Origin: Sellimonas sp963559135
Lineage (GTDB): Bacteria > Bacillota > Clostridia > Lachnospirales > Lachnospiraceae
Assembly (NCBI GenBank): GCA_963559135.1
Contig: CAUWJP010000006.1
Location: forward strand, 1 to 64,000
DNA length: 64,000 nt
Direction of reading: 5' to 3'
Part shown: in pieces, positions 16,601 to 25,232 of the stretch
Numbering within the stretch: position 1 is the stretch's first letter
Layout of the letters: each line of letters opens with the position of its first letter
Made by a program: the position numbers and the translations under genes
The notes under the pieces: model-generated
What the model was told of the DNA's origin: nothing
Seen by the model: the letters and a program-made list of their open reading frames with translations, nothing else
Databases searched by the model: none

Positions 16601-17836
16601 TTATTCCAGAGAAACACAGGAACCTGCCGCATTTCCGGTAGACCATGCAATCTGAAGATTGAACCCTCCTGTCACAGCGTCCAAATCCAGAACCTCACCG
16701 GCAAAATAAACATGTTTTACCCGTTTGGATTCCATCGTTGCAGGATTGATCTCCCTGACATTAACGCCGCCCTGTGTGATAATGGCTTCATTAAATCCCC
16801 GAAGGCCTGTAATGGTCAGTTCCAGACCTTTTAACAGTGCCACGAATGAAAGCCTCTCTTCCTTCGTGATTTCATGGATCTTCTTTTCCGGATGAATCCG
16901 GCTTAGCTCAACAGCCACCGGGATCATTTTTGCCGGAAGCAGCTTTGTAAGTGCATTTTTAAACTGCTTGTTCTTATTTTCCTCGAAATCCCGCAGAAGT
17001 CTCGCATCCAGCTGTTCGAAAGAAAGCGCCGGTTTGAGATCGATCCGAAGCTTTAGCGGTCGTTCCTCCAACTTTTTCCCAGCAAAAGAGCTGGCACTTA
17101 ATATCATCGGCCCGCTCACTCCATAATGTGTAAAAAGCATCTCTCCGAAATCTTCATACAGGACTTTTCGTCCATCCAGGATGGTGATAGCTGTATTCCT
17201 AAGCGAGAGTCCCTGAAGCTCTTTGACAAACGCTTCCTTCGTCTCCATCGGTACCAGTGCCGGACGGATTTGGGTTACGGTATGTCCAAGCATTTCCGCA
17301 AACCGGTAGCCATCTCCCGTCGATCCTGTCGTCTGGTAGGAATTTCCTCCCGTCGCGATAATACAGGTATCTGCCTGTACTTCCGTTCCATCCGCAAGAT
17401 ATAGACAGGCAAACGCTCCATCTTTTGTCCCAATCCGCTGCACTTTCGTGTTTAAGTGCACCTGAACACCCTGACGCTTCATCTCCTCGCTCAGTACCCG
17501 AATCACATCCGAAGAATGATCGGACTCCGGGAACACGCGGTTGCCCCGTTCTGTCTTCATCTTCAGCCCGATTTCACTGAAAAACTCCATAGTTTCTTCG
17601 TTTGTAAATCCGTAAAAACTGCTGTAAAGGAATTTTTTATTTGTAACCACGGAATCCAGAAGCTCCTCCATGTCACAGGAATTCGTCAGATTACACCGTC
17701 CTTTTCCGGTAATGTAGATCTTTTTACCCAGTTTTTCATTTTTCTCAAATAATTCTACCTGATTTCCATTTCTTGCTGCGAAGATGGCGGCCATCATTCC
17801 TGCCGCGCCTCCTCCGATCACTGCTGTTTTTCCCAT
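16601..17836 (-). CDS. HI0933/YhiN-family FAD-dependent oxidoreductase
   Basis: Flavoprotein of 411 residues. AVIGGGAAGMMAAIFAARNG at residues 4-23 is the dinucleotide-binding motif, GKKIYITGKGRCNLTN near 37 is the family signature, and CIIATGGNSYQTTGSTGDGY near 155 is the second FAD contact. The C-terminal GEVLDLDAVTGGFNLQIAWSTG near 385 closes the flavin site. The family is widespread in Firmicutes with mostly unknown substrates. Some members are annotated as bile-acid BaiN enzymes, but nothing here supports that. It starts 11 bp after the RpiR-type regulator, so the two are likely cotranscribed. Confidence 0.85.
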   Translation of the reverse strand: MGKTAVIGGGAAGMMAAIFAARNGNQVELFEKNEKLGKKIYITGKGRCNLTNSCDMEELLDSVVTNKKFLYSSFYGFTNEETMEFFSEIGLKMKTERGNRVFPESDHSSDVIRVLSEEMKRQGVQVHLNTKVQRIGTKDGAFACLYLADGTEVQADTCIIATGGNSYQTTGSTGDGYRFAEMLGHTVTQIRPALVPMETKEAFVKELQGLSLRNTAITILDGRKVLYEDFGEMLFTHYGVSGPMILSASSFAGKKLEERPLKLRIDLKPALSFEQLDARLLRDFEENKNKQFKNALTKLLPAKMIPVAVELSRIHPEKKIHEITKEERLSFVALLKGLELTITGLRGFNEAIITQGGVNVREINPATMESKRVKHVYFAGEVLDLDAVTGGFNLQIAWSTGNAAGSCVSLE

Positions 17837-17847
17837 TCCGTTCTCCT

Positions 17848-18774
17848 CTAGTCCTTCGATTTCTCTCTGTCTGGAAAATGAAGCGGCATCTTGTCACTGA
17901 CCGGATGCAGCTCATCATTCGAATAAACCTGATATTCATCCCATATCTGCTCCAGCGTCCCCAGCGTGTCCACAACTTCATTCTGTTTTTTCATGCAAAG
18001 AGCCACCACCAGAGCGTTGATTACACTCAGTGGTGCCACCAGAGAATCCACGATCGAAGCCATGTCGCTGCGCGCAATCAGACTGCACGATGAATAAAGA
18101 TTCATCGGTGAATGGACACTGTCCGTCAACGTGATGATCTTCGCTCCCCGGTTATTCGCAAATTCCAGAGCCTTTAACGTCCTCATAGAATATCGCGGAA
18201 AGCTGATACCGATAATCACATCTTCCTCCGTGATCCGGATAATCTGCTCAAAGATCTCACTGGAACTGTTCGTATCCACACTGACCACATTGTCCCTGAT
18301 CAGATTTAAATAAAAGCCAAGAAAATTTGCAAGTGTGGCACAGCTTCGTATGCCCACAATGTAGATTTTTCTGGCATTTAAAATCGTATTGACCGCCGTC
18401 TCGAATGCATTCTGATCAATATGCTCCATCGTCAGCTTGATCTTCTCAATATCTGACTGTAGTACACTCATCAGAATCTCAGACTGGCTGATCCGCCCAT
18501 AGGTAACCTCCATACGCTGAATAAAATTCAGTCGGTTACTTACAAGTTCCTCTAACGCTTTCTGAAACTGAGGATACCCCTTGTATCCAAGACCAGACGC
18601 AAAACGTACAACTGTCGACTCACTGACACCGACAACTTCTCCCAGCTTGACTGCAGTCATAAAAACCGCCTTTTCATAAGAAGAACTGATATAGTCCGCC
18701 AGCTTCTTCTGACTCTTACTCATCCCGTCATACTGCTTCTCAATTCTCTTAAGTAACTCATTCTTGCCGGTCAC
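17848..18774 (-). CDS. MurR/RpiR-family transcriptional regulator with SIS domain
   Basis: A 308-residue regulator. The N-terminal helix-turn-helix domain (residues 1-78) includes VGVSESTVVRFASGLGYKGYPQF, the RpiR recognition helix region. The SIS sugar-phosphate binding domain runs from about 115 to 255 (IYIVGIRSCATLANFLGFYL, DVIIGISFPRYS, IITLTDS). Such proteins sense phosphorylated sugars and control catabolic or cell-wall sugar genes. The start codon is GTG, preceded by GGGGAGGAG, and a consensus promoter lies upstream. The target is not obvious here, since the adjacent genes are a flavoprotein and cmk; autoregulation is possible. Confidence 0.88.
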   Translation of the reverse strand: MTGKNELLKRIEKQYDGMSKSQKKLADYISSSYEKAVFMTAVKLGEVVGVSESTVVRFASGLGYKGYPQFQKALEELVSNRLNFIQRMEVTYGRISQSEILMSVLQSDIEKIKLTMEHIDQNAFETAVNTILNARKIYIVGIRSCATLANFLGFYLNLIRDNVVSVDTNSSSEIFEQIIRITEEDVIIGISFPRYSMRTLKALEFANNRGAKIITLTDSVHSPMNLYSSCSLIARSDMASIVDSLVAPLSVINALVVALCMKKQNEVVDTLGTLEQIWDEYQVYSNDELHPVSDKMPLHFPDREKSKD

Positions 18775-18809
18775 AACTGTCTCCTCCCCAAGTCCATAAT
18801 AGCGAATTA

Positions 18810-18838
18810 AGTATACTCCTTTTTCCCCTCAATTACAA
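18810..18838 (-). promoter_or_regulatory. Sigma-A promoter for the RpiR-type regulator gene
   Basis: TTGTAA (18833-18838) and TATACT (18810-18815) are 17 bases apart on the minus strand, 36 bases before the GTG start. A REP-like palindrome (18886-18923) lies just upstream. Confidence 0.7.
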
Positions 18839-18885
18839 GCATTTCACCCCAGTCGACAGAAGAGAGGACAGAAAATATATAAATA

Positions 18886-18923
18886 TCGGGGACGTGTTCC
18901 GATGCACCGGAACACGTCCCCGA
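18886..18923. repeat. REP-like palindrome, copy 1
   Basis: Perfect 16-base arms (TCGGGGACGTGTTCCG and complement) surround ATGCAC. It lies 41 bases after the oadA-type stop codon. The core is the reverse complement of the GTGCAT core in copies 2 and 4, so it has the opposite orientation. No T tract follows on either strand, so it is not a standard terminator. Confidence 0.9.
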
Positions 18924-18963
18924 CGAAAAATCTGTATTGTTTTTCATTTAGAAGTTGTATTGT

Positions 18964-20376
18964 TTAGACTGGATAACTTCCATTTTTTGTATCTGCAATT
19001 GTTTCATCTACTTTTGTCTGCTGAGCCTGACGATATTTGAAGAATTCAACAGCTACCTGCGGGAATAATGCGTAGGTTAGTACGTCTTCGTCCTGCTGTT
19101 TCCACTGTTTCATTTCATTTTCCAGTGTTTCCAGCTCGTCTGGAATCAGATCTGCCGGACGGCAGGTGATGCAGTCATCGATTTCGTCACCAAGGCATTT
19201 TTTCTTAACATCTTCGTTGAATGGGCAGACTGTTTCTCCATATTTTCCTTTTAAAATATCTTTTGTCTCTTTTGTTGCCATCTTGTAACGTTCACCCATA
19301 AGAACATTGAATACAGCCTGTGTTCCTACAATCTGAGATGACGGAGTTACCAGCGGTGGTTCTCCAAGATCTTTTCTTACTCTTGGCACTTCTTCAAGTA
19401 CATCATAGTACTTGTCTTCGGCTCCCTGTTCTTTTAACTGGGATGTCAGGTTGGAGAGCATTCCTCCCGGCACCTGATAAAGAAGAGTCTTGATATTTAC
19501 TCCAAGGTTCTTCGGATTTAAGAGACCGCTTGCAAGAGCATCGTCTCTGATCGGACGGAAGTAGTCCGCAATTTCAGATAAAAGTTTCTGATCAAATCCG
19601 GTATCATATGGTGTTCCCTTGAATGTTTCCACCATAACTTCGGTTGCCGGCTGAGATGTTCCGAGGGCAAATGGTGACATTGCCGTATCAATTACATCCA
19701 CTCCTGCTTCTACCGCCTTTAAATAAGTCATAGATGCAACTCCAGATGTGTAATGTGTATGGAGCTGAATCGGAAGGCTGGTTGCTTCTTTCAACGCCGT
19801 CACAAGTTCTGTTGCTTTGTACGGAAGGAGAAGTCCTGCCATATCTTTAATACAGATAGAATCTGCACCCATTTCTTCAATTTCTTTTGCTTTTTTTACC
19901 CAGTAATCCAATGTGTAGGCATCTCCAAGTGTATAGGAAAGAGCTACCTGGGCATGCGCTTTTTCTTTGTTTGCTGCTTTTACAGCTGTCCGAAGATTTC
20001 GAAGGTCATTCAGACAGTCGAAAATACGAATGATATCAATTCCATTTGCAGCGGATTTCTGCACAAAGTACTCTACTACATCATCGCCATAAGGACGGTA
20101 TCCAAGGATGTTCTGTCCACGGAAAAGCATCTGCAGCTTTGTATTTTTAAATCCATCACGGAATTTGCGGAGTCTATCCCATGGATCCTCTTTCAGGAAA
20201 CGCAGGGAAGCATCAAAGGTTGCCCCACCCCAGCATTCTACGGAATGATATCCGACTTTGTCAAGTTTTTCTACGATCGGCATCATCTGCTCAGTCGTCA
20301 TTCTTGTTGCGATCAAGGACTGATGTGCGTCTCGCAGAATAGTCTCTGTTATTTTAATTGGTTTTTTCTCTGCCAT
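18964..20376 (-). CDS. oadA: Oxaloacetate decarboxylase alpha subunit-type (5S) carboxyltransferase
   Basis: Biotin-dependent carboxyltransferase that moves carboxyl groups between oxaloacetate/pyruvate and carboxybiotin. The 470-residue protein has the HMGL-like TIM barrel: ETILRDAHQSLIATRM at residues 11-26, GGATFDASLRFL near 55, MLFRGQNILGYRPY near 83, SICIKDMAGLL near 170 with the catalytic lysine, and LHTHYTSGVASM near 205 with two metal-binding histidines. The post-barrel domain (residues 290-430) is present, but there is no C-terminal biotinyl domain. The carrier is the separate BCCP gene at 21575. It is the last gene of the decarboxylase operon; AGGAGGAG precedes the ATG. Confidence 0.92.
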   Translation of the reverse strand: MAEKKPIKITETILRDAHQSLIATRMTTEQMMPIVEKLDKVGYHSVECWGGATFDASLRFLKEDPWDRLRKFRDGFKNTKLQMLFRGQNILGYRPYGDDVVEYFVQKSAANGIDIIRIFDCLNDLRNLRTAVKAANKEKAHAQVALSYTLGDAYTLDYWVKKAKEIEEMGADSICIKDMAGLLLPYKATELVTALKEATSLPIQLHTHYTSGVASMTYLKAVEAGVDVIDTAMSPFALGTSQPATEVMVETFKGTPYDTGFDQKLLSEIADYFRPIRDDALASGLLNPKNLGVNIKTLLYQVPGGMLSNLTSQLKEQGAEDKYYDVLEEVPRVRKDLGEPPLVTPSSQIVGTQAVFNVLMGERYKMATKETKDILKGKYGETVCPFNEDVKKKCLGDEIDDCITCRPADLIPDELETLENEMKQWKQQDEDVLTYALFPQVAVEFFKYRQAQQTKVDETIADTKNGSYPV

Positions 20377-20395
20377 TTCAATCTCCTCCTCGAAT

Positions 20396-21547
20396 TTATT
20401 TCACTCCGAATATCGCCATAAAGGTTCCGGCTGCAACTGCTGTTCCGATAACACCGGCCACGTTTGGTCCCATGGCATGCATCAAAAGGAAGTTTGTCGG
20501 ATCAGCTTCAGCGCCGACTTTCTGTGATACTCTGGCTGCCATCGGCACTGCAGATACACCTGCGGATCCGATCAGCGGATTGACTTTTCCTCCGGTCGCA
20601 TAACACATGATCTTTCCGAAAATGACTCCGGCCGCGGTACCGAATGCAAATGCAACCAGACCCAAAATAACAATCTTGATTGTGTCCAGATTCAGGAATG
20701 CTTCCGCGCTTGTTGTTGCTCCTACGGAAGTACCAAGCAGGATAACAACAATATACATCAGCGCATTAGATGCGGTTTCTGTCAGCTGACGCACCACTCC
20801 AGATTCACGGAAGAGGTTTCCAAGCATCAGCATGCCGACAAGCGGTGCTGTCGTCGGAAGGATCAGACAGACAACGATGGTAACAATAATCGGGAAGAGA
20901 ATCGCTTCCAGCTTGGATACCGGCCGAAGCTGTTCCATCTTGATCTTACGCTCTTTTTCCGTTGTCAGAAGCTTCATGATCGGCGGCTGGATAATCGGCA
21001 CCAATGCCATGTAGGAATATGCCGCTACCGCAATCGGTCCGAGAAGTGCGGTCTGCTGAAGCTTTCCACAAAGGAAAATGGAAGTCGGTCCGTCTGCGCC
21101 ACCGATAATCGCAATGGCTGCCGCTGCTTTGTCAGAGAATCCCATTGCCATAGCTCCGAGATATGCTGCGAAAATACCGAACTGTGCAGCTGCTCCCAAA
21201 AGGAAGCTTTTCGGGTTTGCGATCAGCGGGCGGAAGTCTGTCATTGCTCCGACACCCATAAAAATCAGTGACGGCAGAATGGACCACTCGTCCAGTTTAT
21301 AGAAATAATACAAAAGTCCACCGGTTCCATTATCCGAATCTTCAAAAGACAACATAATGTCCGGATAGATATTTACAAGGAGCATCCCAAAAGCAATCGG
21401 GACGAGAAGAAGCGGTTCAAACCCTTTATTGATCGCAAGATACAAGAACACGCATGCAACTGCAATCATGATCAGGTTGCCAACCGTCAGGTTCAGAAAT
21501 GCCGTCTGCTCTACAAGACGCCCTAACGTCTCAACTATATAGCTCAT
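20396..21547 (-). CDS. oadB: Na+-translocating decarboxylase beta subunit
   Basis: Integral membrane pump subunit of 383 residues that decarboxylates carboxybiotin and exports Na+. It has about ten hydrophobic segments. Family motifs include GVGAMTDFRPLIANPKS near 95, IGGADGPTSIFL near 150 containing the conserved Asp, and the C-terminal NPLIGSAGVSAVPMAARV with MHAMGPNVAGVIGTAVAAG near 350. It is equivalent to OadB/GcdB/MmdB, which cannot be told apart by sequence inspection. It lies between the carrier and the 5S-type gene, with GGAGG correctly placed. Confidence 0.94.
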   Translation of the reverse strand: MSYIVETLGRLVEQTAFLNLTVGNLIMIAVACVFLYLAINKGFEPLLLVPIAFGMLLVNIYPDIMLSFEDSDNGTGGLLYYFYKLDEWSILPSLIFMGVGAMTDFRPLIANPKSFLLGAAAQFGIFAAYLGAMAMGFSDKAAAAIAIIGGADGPTSIFLCGKLQQTALLGPIAVAAYSYMALVPIIQPPIMKLLTTEKERKIKMEQLRPVSKLEAILFPIIVTIVVCLILPTTAPLVGMLMLGNLFRESGVVRQLTETASNALMYIVVILLGTSVGATTSAEAFLNLDTIKIVILGLVAFAFGTAAGVIFGKIMCYATGGKVNPLIGSAGVSAVPMAARVSQKVGAEADPTNFLLMHAMGPNVAGVIGTAVAAGTFMAIFGVK

Positions 21548-21574
21548 GTTCTAACCTCCAATTGTCAGTTGTCA

Positions 21575-21943
21575 TTAATTCAATGTTGCAAGCACGGTTC
21601 CCGCTTCACATGAATCTCCTACTGCAAGTTCGATACTTGCCACTGTTCCATCTTCCGGAGCAACAACAGGGATCTCCATCTTCATCGCTTCGATCACGAC
21701 AACTGGATCTCCTTTTTTGACTTTCTGACCTACAGAAGCTTCGATTTTAAATACTTTTCCGGCTGCTCCTGCTTCCACACGGATGCTTCCTGCACCCTGT
21801 GCCTTTTTCGGTGCCGGTGCCTTTGGTGCTTTTGGCGCTGCCTTTGGTGCCGCAGCCGGTGCAGCTGCTACTCCTGCTTCACTTTTCTCTTCTACTGTAA
21901 CGTCATATACGTTTCCATTTACTGTAATTGTATAACTTTTCAT
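21575..21943 (-). CDS. Biotin carboxyl carrier subunit of the decarboxylase
   Basis: A 122-residue carrier. The N-terminal segment (KSYTITVNGNVYDVTVEE) is the docking strand, residues 25-50 form the Ala/Pro/Lys hinge, and the C-terminal biotinyl domain carries VVIEAMKMEIPV with the biotinylated lysine in EAMKME. It shuttles carboxybiotin between soluble carboxyltransferases and the membrane beta subunit. It is the only biotin carrier in the operon, so both carboxyltransferases (12S- and 5S-type) probably share it. AGGAGG precedes the ATG. Confidence 0.94.
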   Translation of the reverse strand: MKSYTITVNGNVYDVTVEEKSEAGVAAAPAAAPKAAPKAPKAPAPKKAQGAGSIRVEAGAAGKVFKIEASVGQKVKKGDPVVVIEAMKMEIPVVAPEDGTVASIELAVGDSCEAGTVLATLN

Positions 21944-21955
21944 GATTACTTCCTC

Positions 21956-22717
21956 CTATTTCCACTGACTGTTCTTTCTTCTTTTTTTAATGGAACGTAC
22001 TACAAATCCGTCTGTAGAAGTCCCTTCACTTGCCGCGATTGCTGCGCTGATGACTGCTACCAGTTCCAGATCATCCGTCAGATCCTCTTCCTGGGCAATC
22101 TCTTCTTCAATAGCAGCAGGTGCTGCTTCTGCCTGTTTCGGCTCTGCCTTTTTCTGCTGTGTCTTTCCAATCAGGCCAAACAGGGAAATGATAAAGGAAA
22201 TGAAAATCAGTACGACAAACACAGTTCCCATTCCAAGGACTGTATTCAGACCGGCTTTCTTAAGGATTTCTCCGGTTGAATATTTGGCAGCTGCCGTAAA
22301 ACTCTCCATCTCCGATTTTTCGTTAAACTCAATCGTAATCTCAGCATCTCTATTTTCGTATTCAGCATCTGTCGTCAGCATGATACTGCCCGAACTCTGC
22401 TCTACAGTGAAGTCTCCGTGGCTGATGTAATTGCCACATTCTTCAATTCCTGCTTCCCACGCATCAATCATCGTAGTAAAATTAGAGGCCTCCACTTTAA
22501 AGCCGGACTGAAGCAGCGTCAGATTCAGCTGTAATTCACTTGCATCTTTAAATGCATCCAACTCTTCTGTGCTCATCTGACTGAAGCTTGAGATCAGCGC
22601 GTCTGCCTGACTGGTTAATGTATCTTCATCATAATTCACATCAGAACTGCTGCTGCATCCTGAAAGAGTAAATACGAGAGCAAGGATGACTGCAAATAAA
22701 CTAATTCTTTTCTTCAA
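21956..22717 (-). CDS. Lipoprotein-like protein with C-terminal OadG (decarboxylase gamma) segment
   Basis: A 253-residue protein that combines an N-terminal lipoprotein signal with a gamma-subunit helix. ALVFTLSGCSSSSD (Cys near residue 21) is a lipobox, followed by about 130 residues of an extracellular domain of unknown fold. GLNTVLGMGTVFVVLIF at about 155-171 starts the OadG membrane helix, then an Ala/Glu/Pro-rich cytoplasmic tail ends in basic residues (FVVRSIKKRRK). Ordinary OadG proteins are about 80-100 residues, so the N-terminal domain is an addition. The start appears to be TTG with GAGGT eight bases upstream. It should anchor the decarboxylase complex; the outer domain's role is unknown. 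Confidence 0.75.
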   Translation of the reverse strand: MKKRISLFAVILALVFTLSGCSSSSDVNYDEDTLTSQADALISSFSQMSTEELDAFKDASELQLNLTLLQSGFKVEASNFTTMIDAWEAGIEECGNYISHGDFTVEQSSGSIMLTTDAEYENRDAEITIEFNEKSEMESFTAAAKYSTGEILKKAGLNTVLGMGTVFVVLIFISFIISLFGLIGKTQQKKAEPKQAEAAPAAIEEEIAQEEDLTDDLELVAVISAAIAASEGTSTDGFVVRSIKKRRKNSQWK

Positions 22718-22731
22718 CTCGTCTCACCTCT

Positions 22732-24168
22732 CTATACCGTTCCGTGCTTTTTGGACGGACGATCCTCTCTTTTTGTGAACAGCATCTCCAACGCTCCGAT
22801 CACATATTTTCTTGTATCTTCCGGCCGGATCACCGTATCCACATATCCTCTTGCTGCCGCAGATGTTGCACTTTCCTGCATGTTGCGGTACTGATCTTCT
22901 TTTTCTTTTCTCTCATCCACAGAAACATCCGGATACATGATTTTTGCAGCCAGACCTGCTTCCATTGTTCCGATTTCAGCATCCGGCCATGCGTAAACCA
23001 TGTCGGCTCCAAGTGCCTTGCTATTCATTACAAGGTATCCGCTTCCAAATGCTTTTCCTGTCACAACATTTACCTTCGGCACTGTTGCGTTTGCAAATGC
23101 ATAGACAAGTTTTGCTGCTTCTCTTGCAAGTGTCTTCTCACTGCATTTGGATGCCTTGAATCCGTTGACATCTGTCAATGTCAGAACCGGAATCTCAAAT
23201 GCATCACAAAATTCCACAAAGTCTGCTGCCTTTTTGCATCCTTTTGCAGAAAGGGATCCGTCAAACTCCTGCTGTACTTTTCCTTCTTCGTCATAAATTT
23301 TTGAGCGGTTTGCAACAGCTCCAACTGTCTGTCCGTTCATCCGGATAAAGCCAGTTACCATATCTTTTGCATACTCTGCTTTTACTTCTACAAATTTCTG
23401 ATCATCAGCAATCATCGATAACACGAGGGCTGCGTCGTCAGCTCCATTTGCGATTCCCGCACACAACCGGTTCAGGTCATCTGTACACTCTTCATAAGAA
23501 TCGTTGTCCTCATTGTTTGCCGGAATCATACAGATCAATTCCCGGATTCCCGCCAGAATTTCACTTTCGGTTCCAAGAAAATCCACATTACCAGCTTCTT
23601 CTGTCTGGAAAGCAGCGCTTGATGTATCACATTTTTCAATGTGATTGCCCGGAATCGCATTCGGGGAATTAACGAAAAGTTTTCCTTTTTCTTCCATGAA
23701 TGTGAAATCGGAAAGTCCAGGAAGAATTGCAGCTCCGCCTCCGCAGGTACCGAATACAGCAGTGATCTGCGGAATCACTCCCGATGCGAGCGCCTGTTTC
23801 GCATAAATACTGCCAAATGCCTCCAATGCGTCTGTTCCTTCCTGAAGTCTGAGTCCTGCACAATCAATCAGACCTACAACCGGCGCTCCCATTTTCATCG
23901 CCATGTCGTAAAGGCCTGTAATTTTCTTTGCATGCATCTCTCCAACTGCTCCGCCGAGAACCGATGCATCCTGGCTGTACACGTATACCAGACTGCCATC
24001 AATGACTCCATATCCGGTAATCACACCATCTCCCGGAACTTTACTTTCCTGCATGTTAAAATCGGTATTTCTCGCCGTTATGGCTCCCCCGATCTCAACA
24101 AAGCTGCCGGCATCCAGTAATTCTGAAATTCTGAAAGCTGCCGGCTTTTTTGCTGCTTCGTTACTCAT
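22732..24168 (-). CDS. 12S-type acyl-CoA carboxyltransferase (MmdA-like decarboxylase alpha subunit)
   Basis: A 478-residue carboxyltransferase with two crotonase-like halves. The N-terminal half has GDGVITGYGVIDG near 47, VGLIDCAGLRLQEGTDAL near 98 and VFGTCGGGAAILPGLSDF near 138. The C-terminal half has VLTLTDVNGFK near 335 and TGKAFGSGYLVMNSKALGAD near 370. Relatives act on methylmalonyl-CoA, glutaconyl-CoA, malonyl-CoA or propionyl-CoA, and the substrate cannot be set by eye. It is the first gene of the operon, with a consensus promoter 60 bases upstream and GGAGGG before the ATG. A 12S- and a 5S-type enzyme in one operon with one carrier recalls transcarboxylase. Confidence 0.88.
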   Translation of the reverse strand: MSNEAAKKPAAFRISELLDAGSFVEIGGAITARNTDFNMQESKVPGDGVITGYGVIDGSLVYVYSQDASVLGGAVGEMHAKKITGLYDMAMKMGAPVVGLIDCAGLRLQEGTDALEAFGSIYAKQALASGVIPQITAVFGTCGGGAAILPGLSDFTFMEEKGKLFVNSPNAIPGNHIEKCDTSSAAFQTEEAGNVDFLGTESEILAGIRELICMIPANNEDNDSYEECTDDLNRLCAGIANGADDAALVLSMIADDQKFVEVKAEYAKDMVTGFIRMNGQTVGAVANRSKIYDEEGKVQQEFDGSLSAKGCKKAADFVEFCDAFEIPVLTLTDVNGFKASKCSEKTLAREAAKLVYAFANATVPKVNVVTGKAFGSGYLVMNSKALGADMVYAWPDAEIGTMEAGLAAKIMYPDVSVDERKEKEDQYRNMQESATSAAARGYVDTVIRPEDTRKYVIGALEMLFTKREDRPSKKHGTV

Positions 24169-24228
24169 AAACCTAGCCCTCCATTTGTAATATATTACTA
24201 AAAGTTAAACCAAATTTTAGCCAATTAT

Positions 24229-24257
24229 ATTATACTTTTTCTAGGCCTCTTTTTCAA
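24229..24257 (-). promoter_or_regulatory. Sigma-A promoter of the decarboxylase operon
   Basis: TTGAAA (24252-24257) and TATAAT (24229-24234) with a 17-base spacer on the minus strand, upstream of the 12S-type carboxyltransferase gene. Confidence 0.8.
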
Positions 24258-24446
24258 GTGTTTATGTGAAATTTTTGACATAATTTTTCAGCAGTATATT
24301 GCACTATCGCATTAATGTGTTAATGTCTTTTTCAGCCTATTGCTATGTTTTTACACACTTGCCCCAATATATTTTTCACTTTCTTTCTTTGTCTGTCTTT
24401 TCTTTATGAAAATTTAATAATTTTGAACCGTGTTACAAAAAATTCA

Positions 24447-24475
24447 TTGTGTCGACACGCAAACTGTGCTAAAAT
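24447..24475 (+). promoter_or_regulatory. Possible plus-strand promoter of a noncoding transcript
   Basis: TTGTGT (24447-24452) and TAAAAT (24470-24475) are 17 bases apart. The start would be about 24482, just before a terminator-like hairpin. The -35 box is imperfect. Confidence 0.4.
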
Positions 24476-24487
24476 AGCCATTACAGG

Positions 24488-24541
24488 GATGTCATTATGT
24501 TATAAAGGAATTCCAGAGGATATGACATCTTTTGTCTTTTT
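24488..24541 (+). terminator. Terminator-like hairpin ending a short transcript
   Basis: GATGTCAT (24488-24495) pairs with ATGACATC (24522-24529) and is followed by the T-rich run TTTTGTCTTTTT. With the promoter at 24447-24475 it predicts a small RNA of about 60 bases, or an attenuator for a longer transcript. Confidence 0.45.
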
Positions 24542-25136
24542 ATGGCATGAACAGTAATTCAGTGTCAGGAAAGACCGGGAGCGCTATTGTTTCTTCCAAG
24601 TCAGAAAGAATGCGGTTTTCCGGTGCCGACCGGGGCAGTTTCCTGTTTCTGTTTTACCTGCCCGCAAGGGTGTATCTTTCAGAGTGCGACTAATGCAGTA
24701 CCGTTCTTTGTCAGATAGCGGATATTGTTCCAGATGGCTGAATGGACCAGATCTCATTTGCAGATTGTCCAATCTTTGACAGAAATTTGTCTGTCTTTGC
24801 AGATAAAATCGGGAAAGTTCATCACCTGGAGCGAGAAAAGGGAGCGTTCCTCTTCCGTTTTGCCAGATTGTCTTCTTTTAGAGAAGGCAGGGACTACAAG
24901 ACAGACCATTCCCTGACAGCTGTTTTGGCAGTTGTTCATTCTGTCTTAGATGTTATTCTTTTGCGAACCATATTCCTTTACATAGTCTTTTCCAGCCGGT
25001 ATATTATGGATGCTGATTTCATAATCTGTAAAAGACACTCGGCCGAAAGGCCTTCTTTGTCTGACTGAGTCCGGCATGATCTGCTGCATCAGAAAATGTT
25101 TGTTTTCAATTGGACAGCTCATCACACTTTGGTATG

Positions 25137-25165
25137 TTGAGTATGTTTTCTTTCCTATTTATACT
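25137..25165 (+). promoter_or_regulatory. Promoter of the peptide transporter gene
   Basis: TTGAGT (25137-25142) and TATACT (25160-25165) are 17 bases apart, 67 bases before the ATG at 25233. Confidence 0.65.
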
Positions 25166-25232
25166 ATGGGAAGAAAATGGCTTGGATGATTTACGTATGA
25201 GAAATCAAAAAAATAATTGGAGGGTTTTGACT

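Larger units (their letters stand above)
24169..25232. other. One-kilobase gap without a convincing gene; candidate structured RNA region
   Basis: Both ends hold promoters: the decarboxylase operon on the minus strand and the peptide transporter on the plus strand. The middle (24480-25100) has no open frame with a believable start or codon use. It carries several compact hairpins: CCGGT-GCCG-ACCGG (24620-24633), CCC-GCAA-GGG (24660-24669), TGCC..GGCA around 24862-24889, an eight-pair stem joining 24898-24905 to 24940-24947, and AGACA..TGTCT enclosing GGCC-GAAA-GGCC (25033-25062). Two of the loops are GNRA tetraloops. It may be a large noncoding RNA or simply decayed DNA; no known RNA family was recognised. 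Confidence 0.4.

Noticed and set aside
16601..17836. Naming the flavoprotein BaiN (bile-acid dehydroxylation)
   Set aside because: The family is broad and no other bai genes are present; homology-based naming would mislead.
24742..25068. A 108-residue plus-strand frame in the gap before the transporter
   Set aside because: No ribosome binding site, no family resemblance, and it overlaps stable hairpins. It is listed only as part of the noncoding gap.
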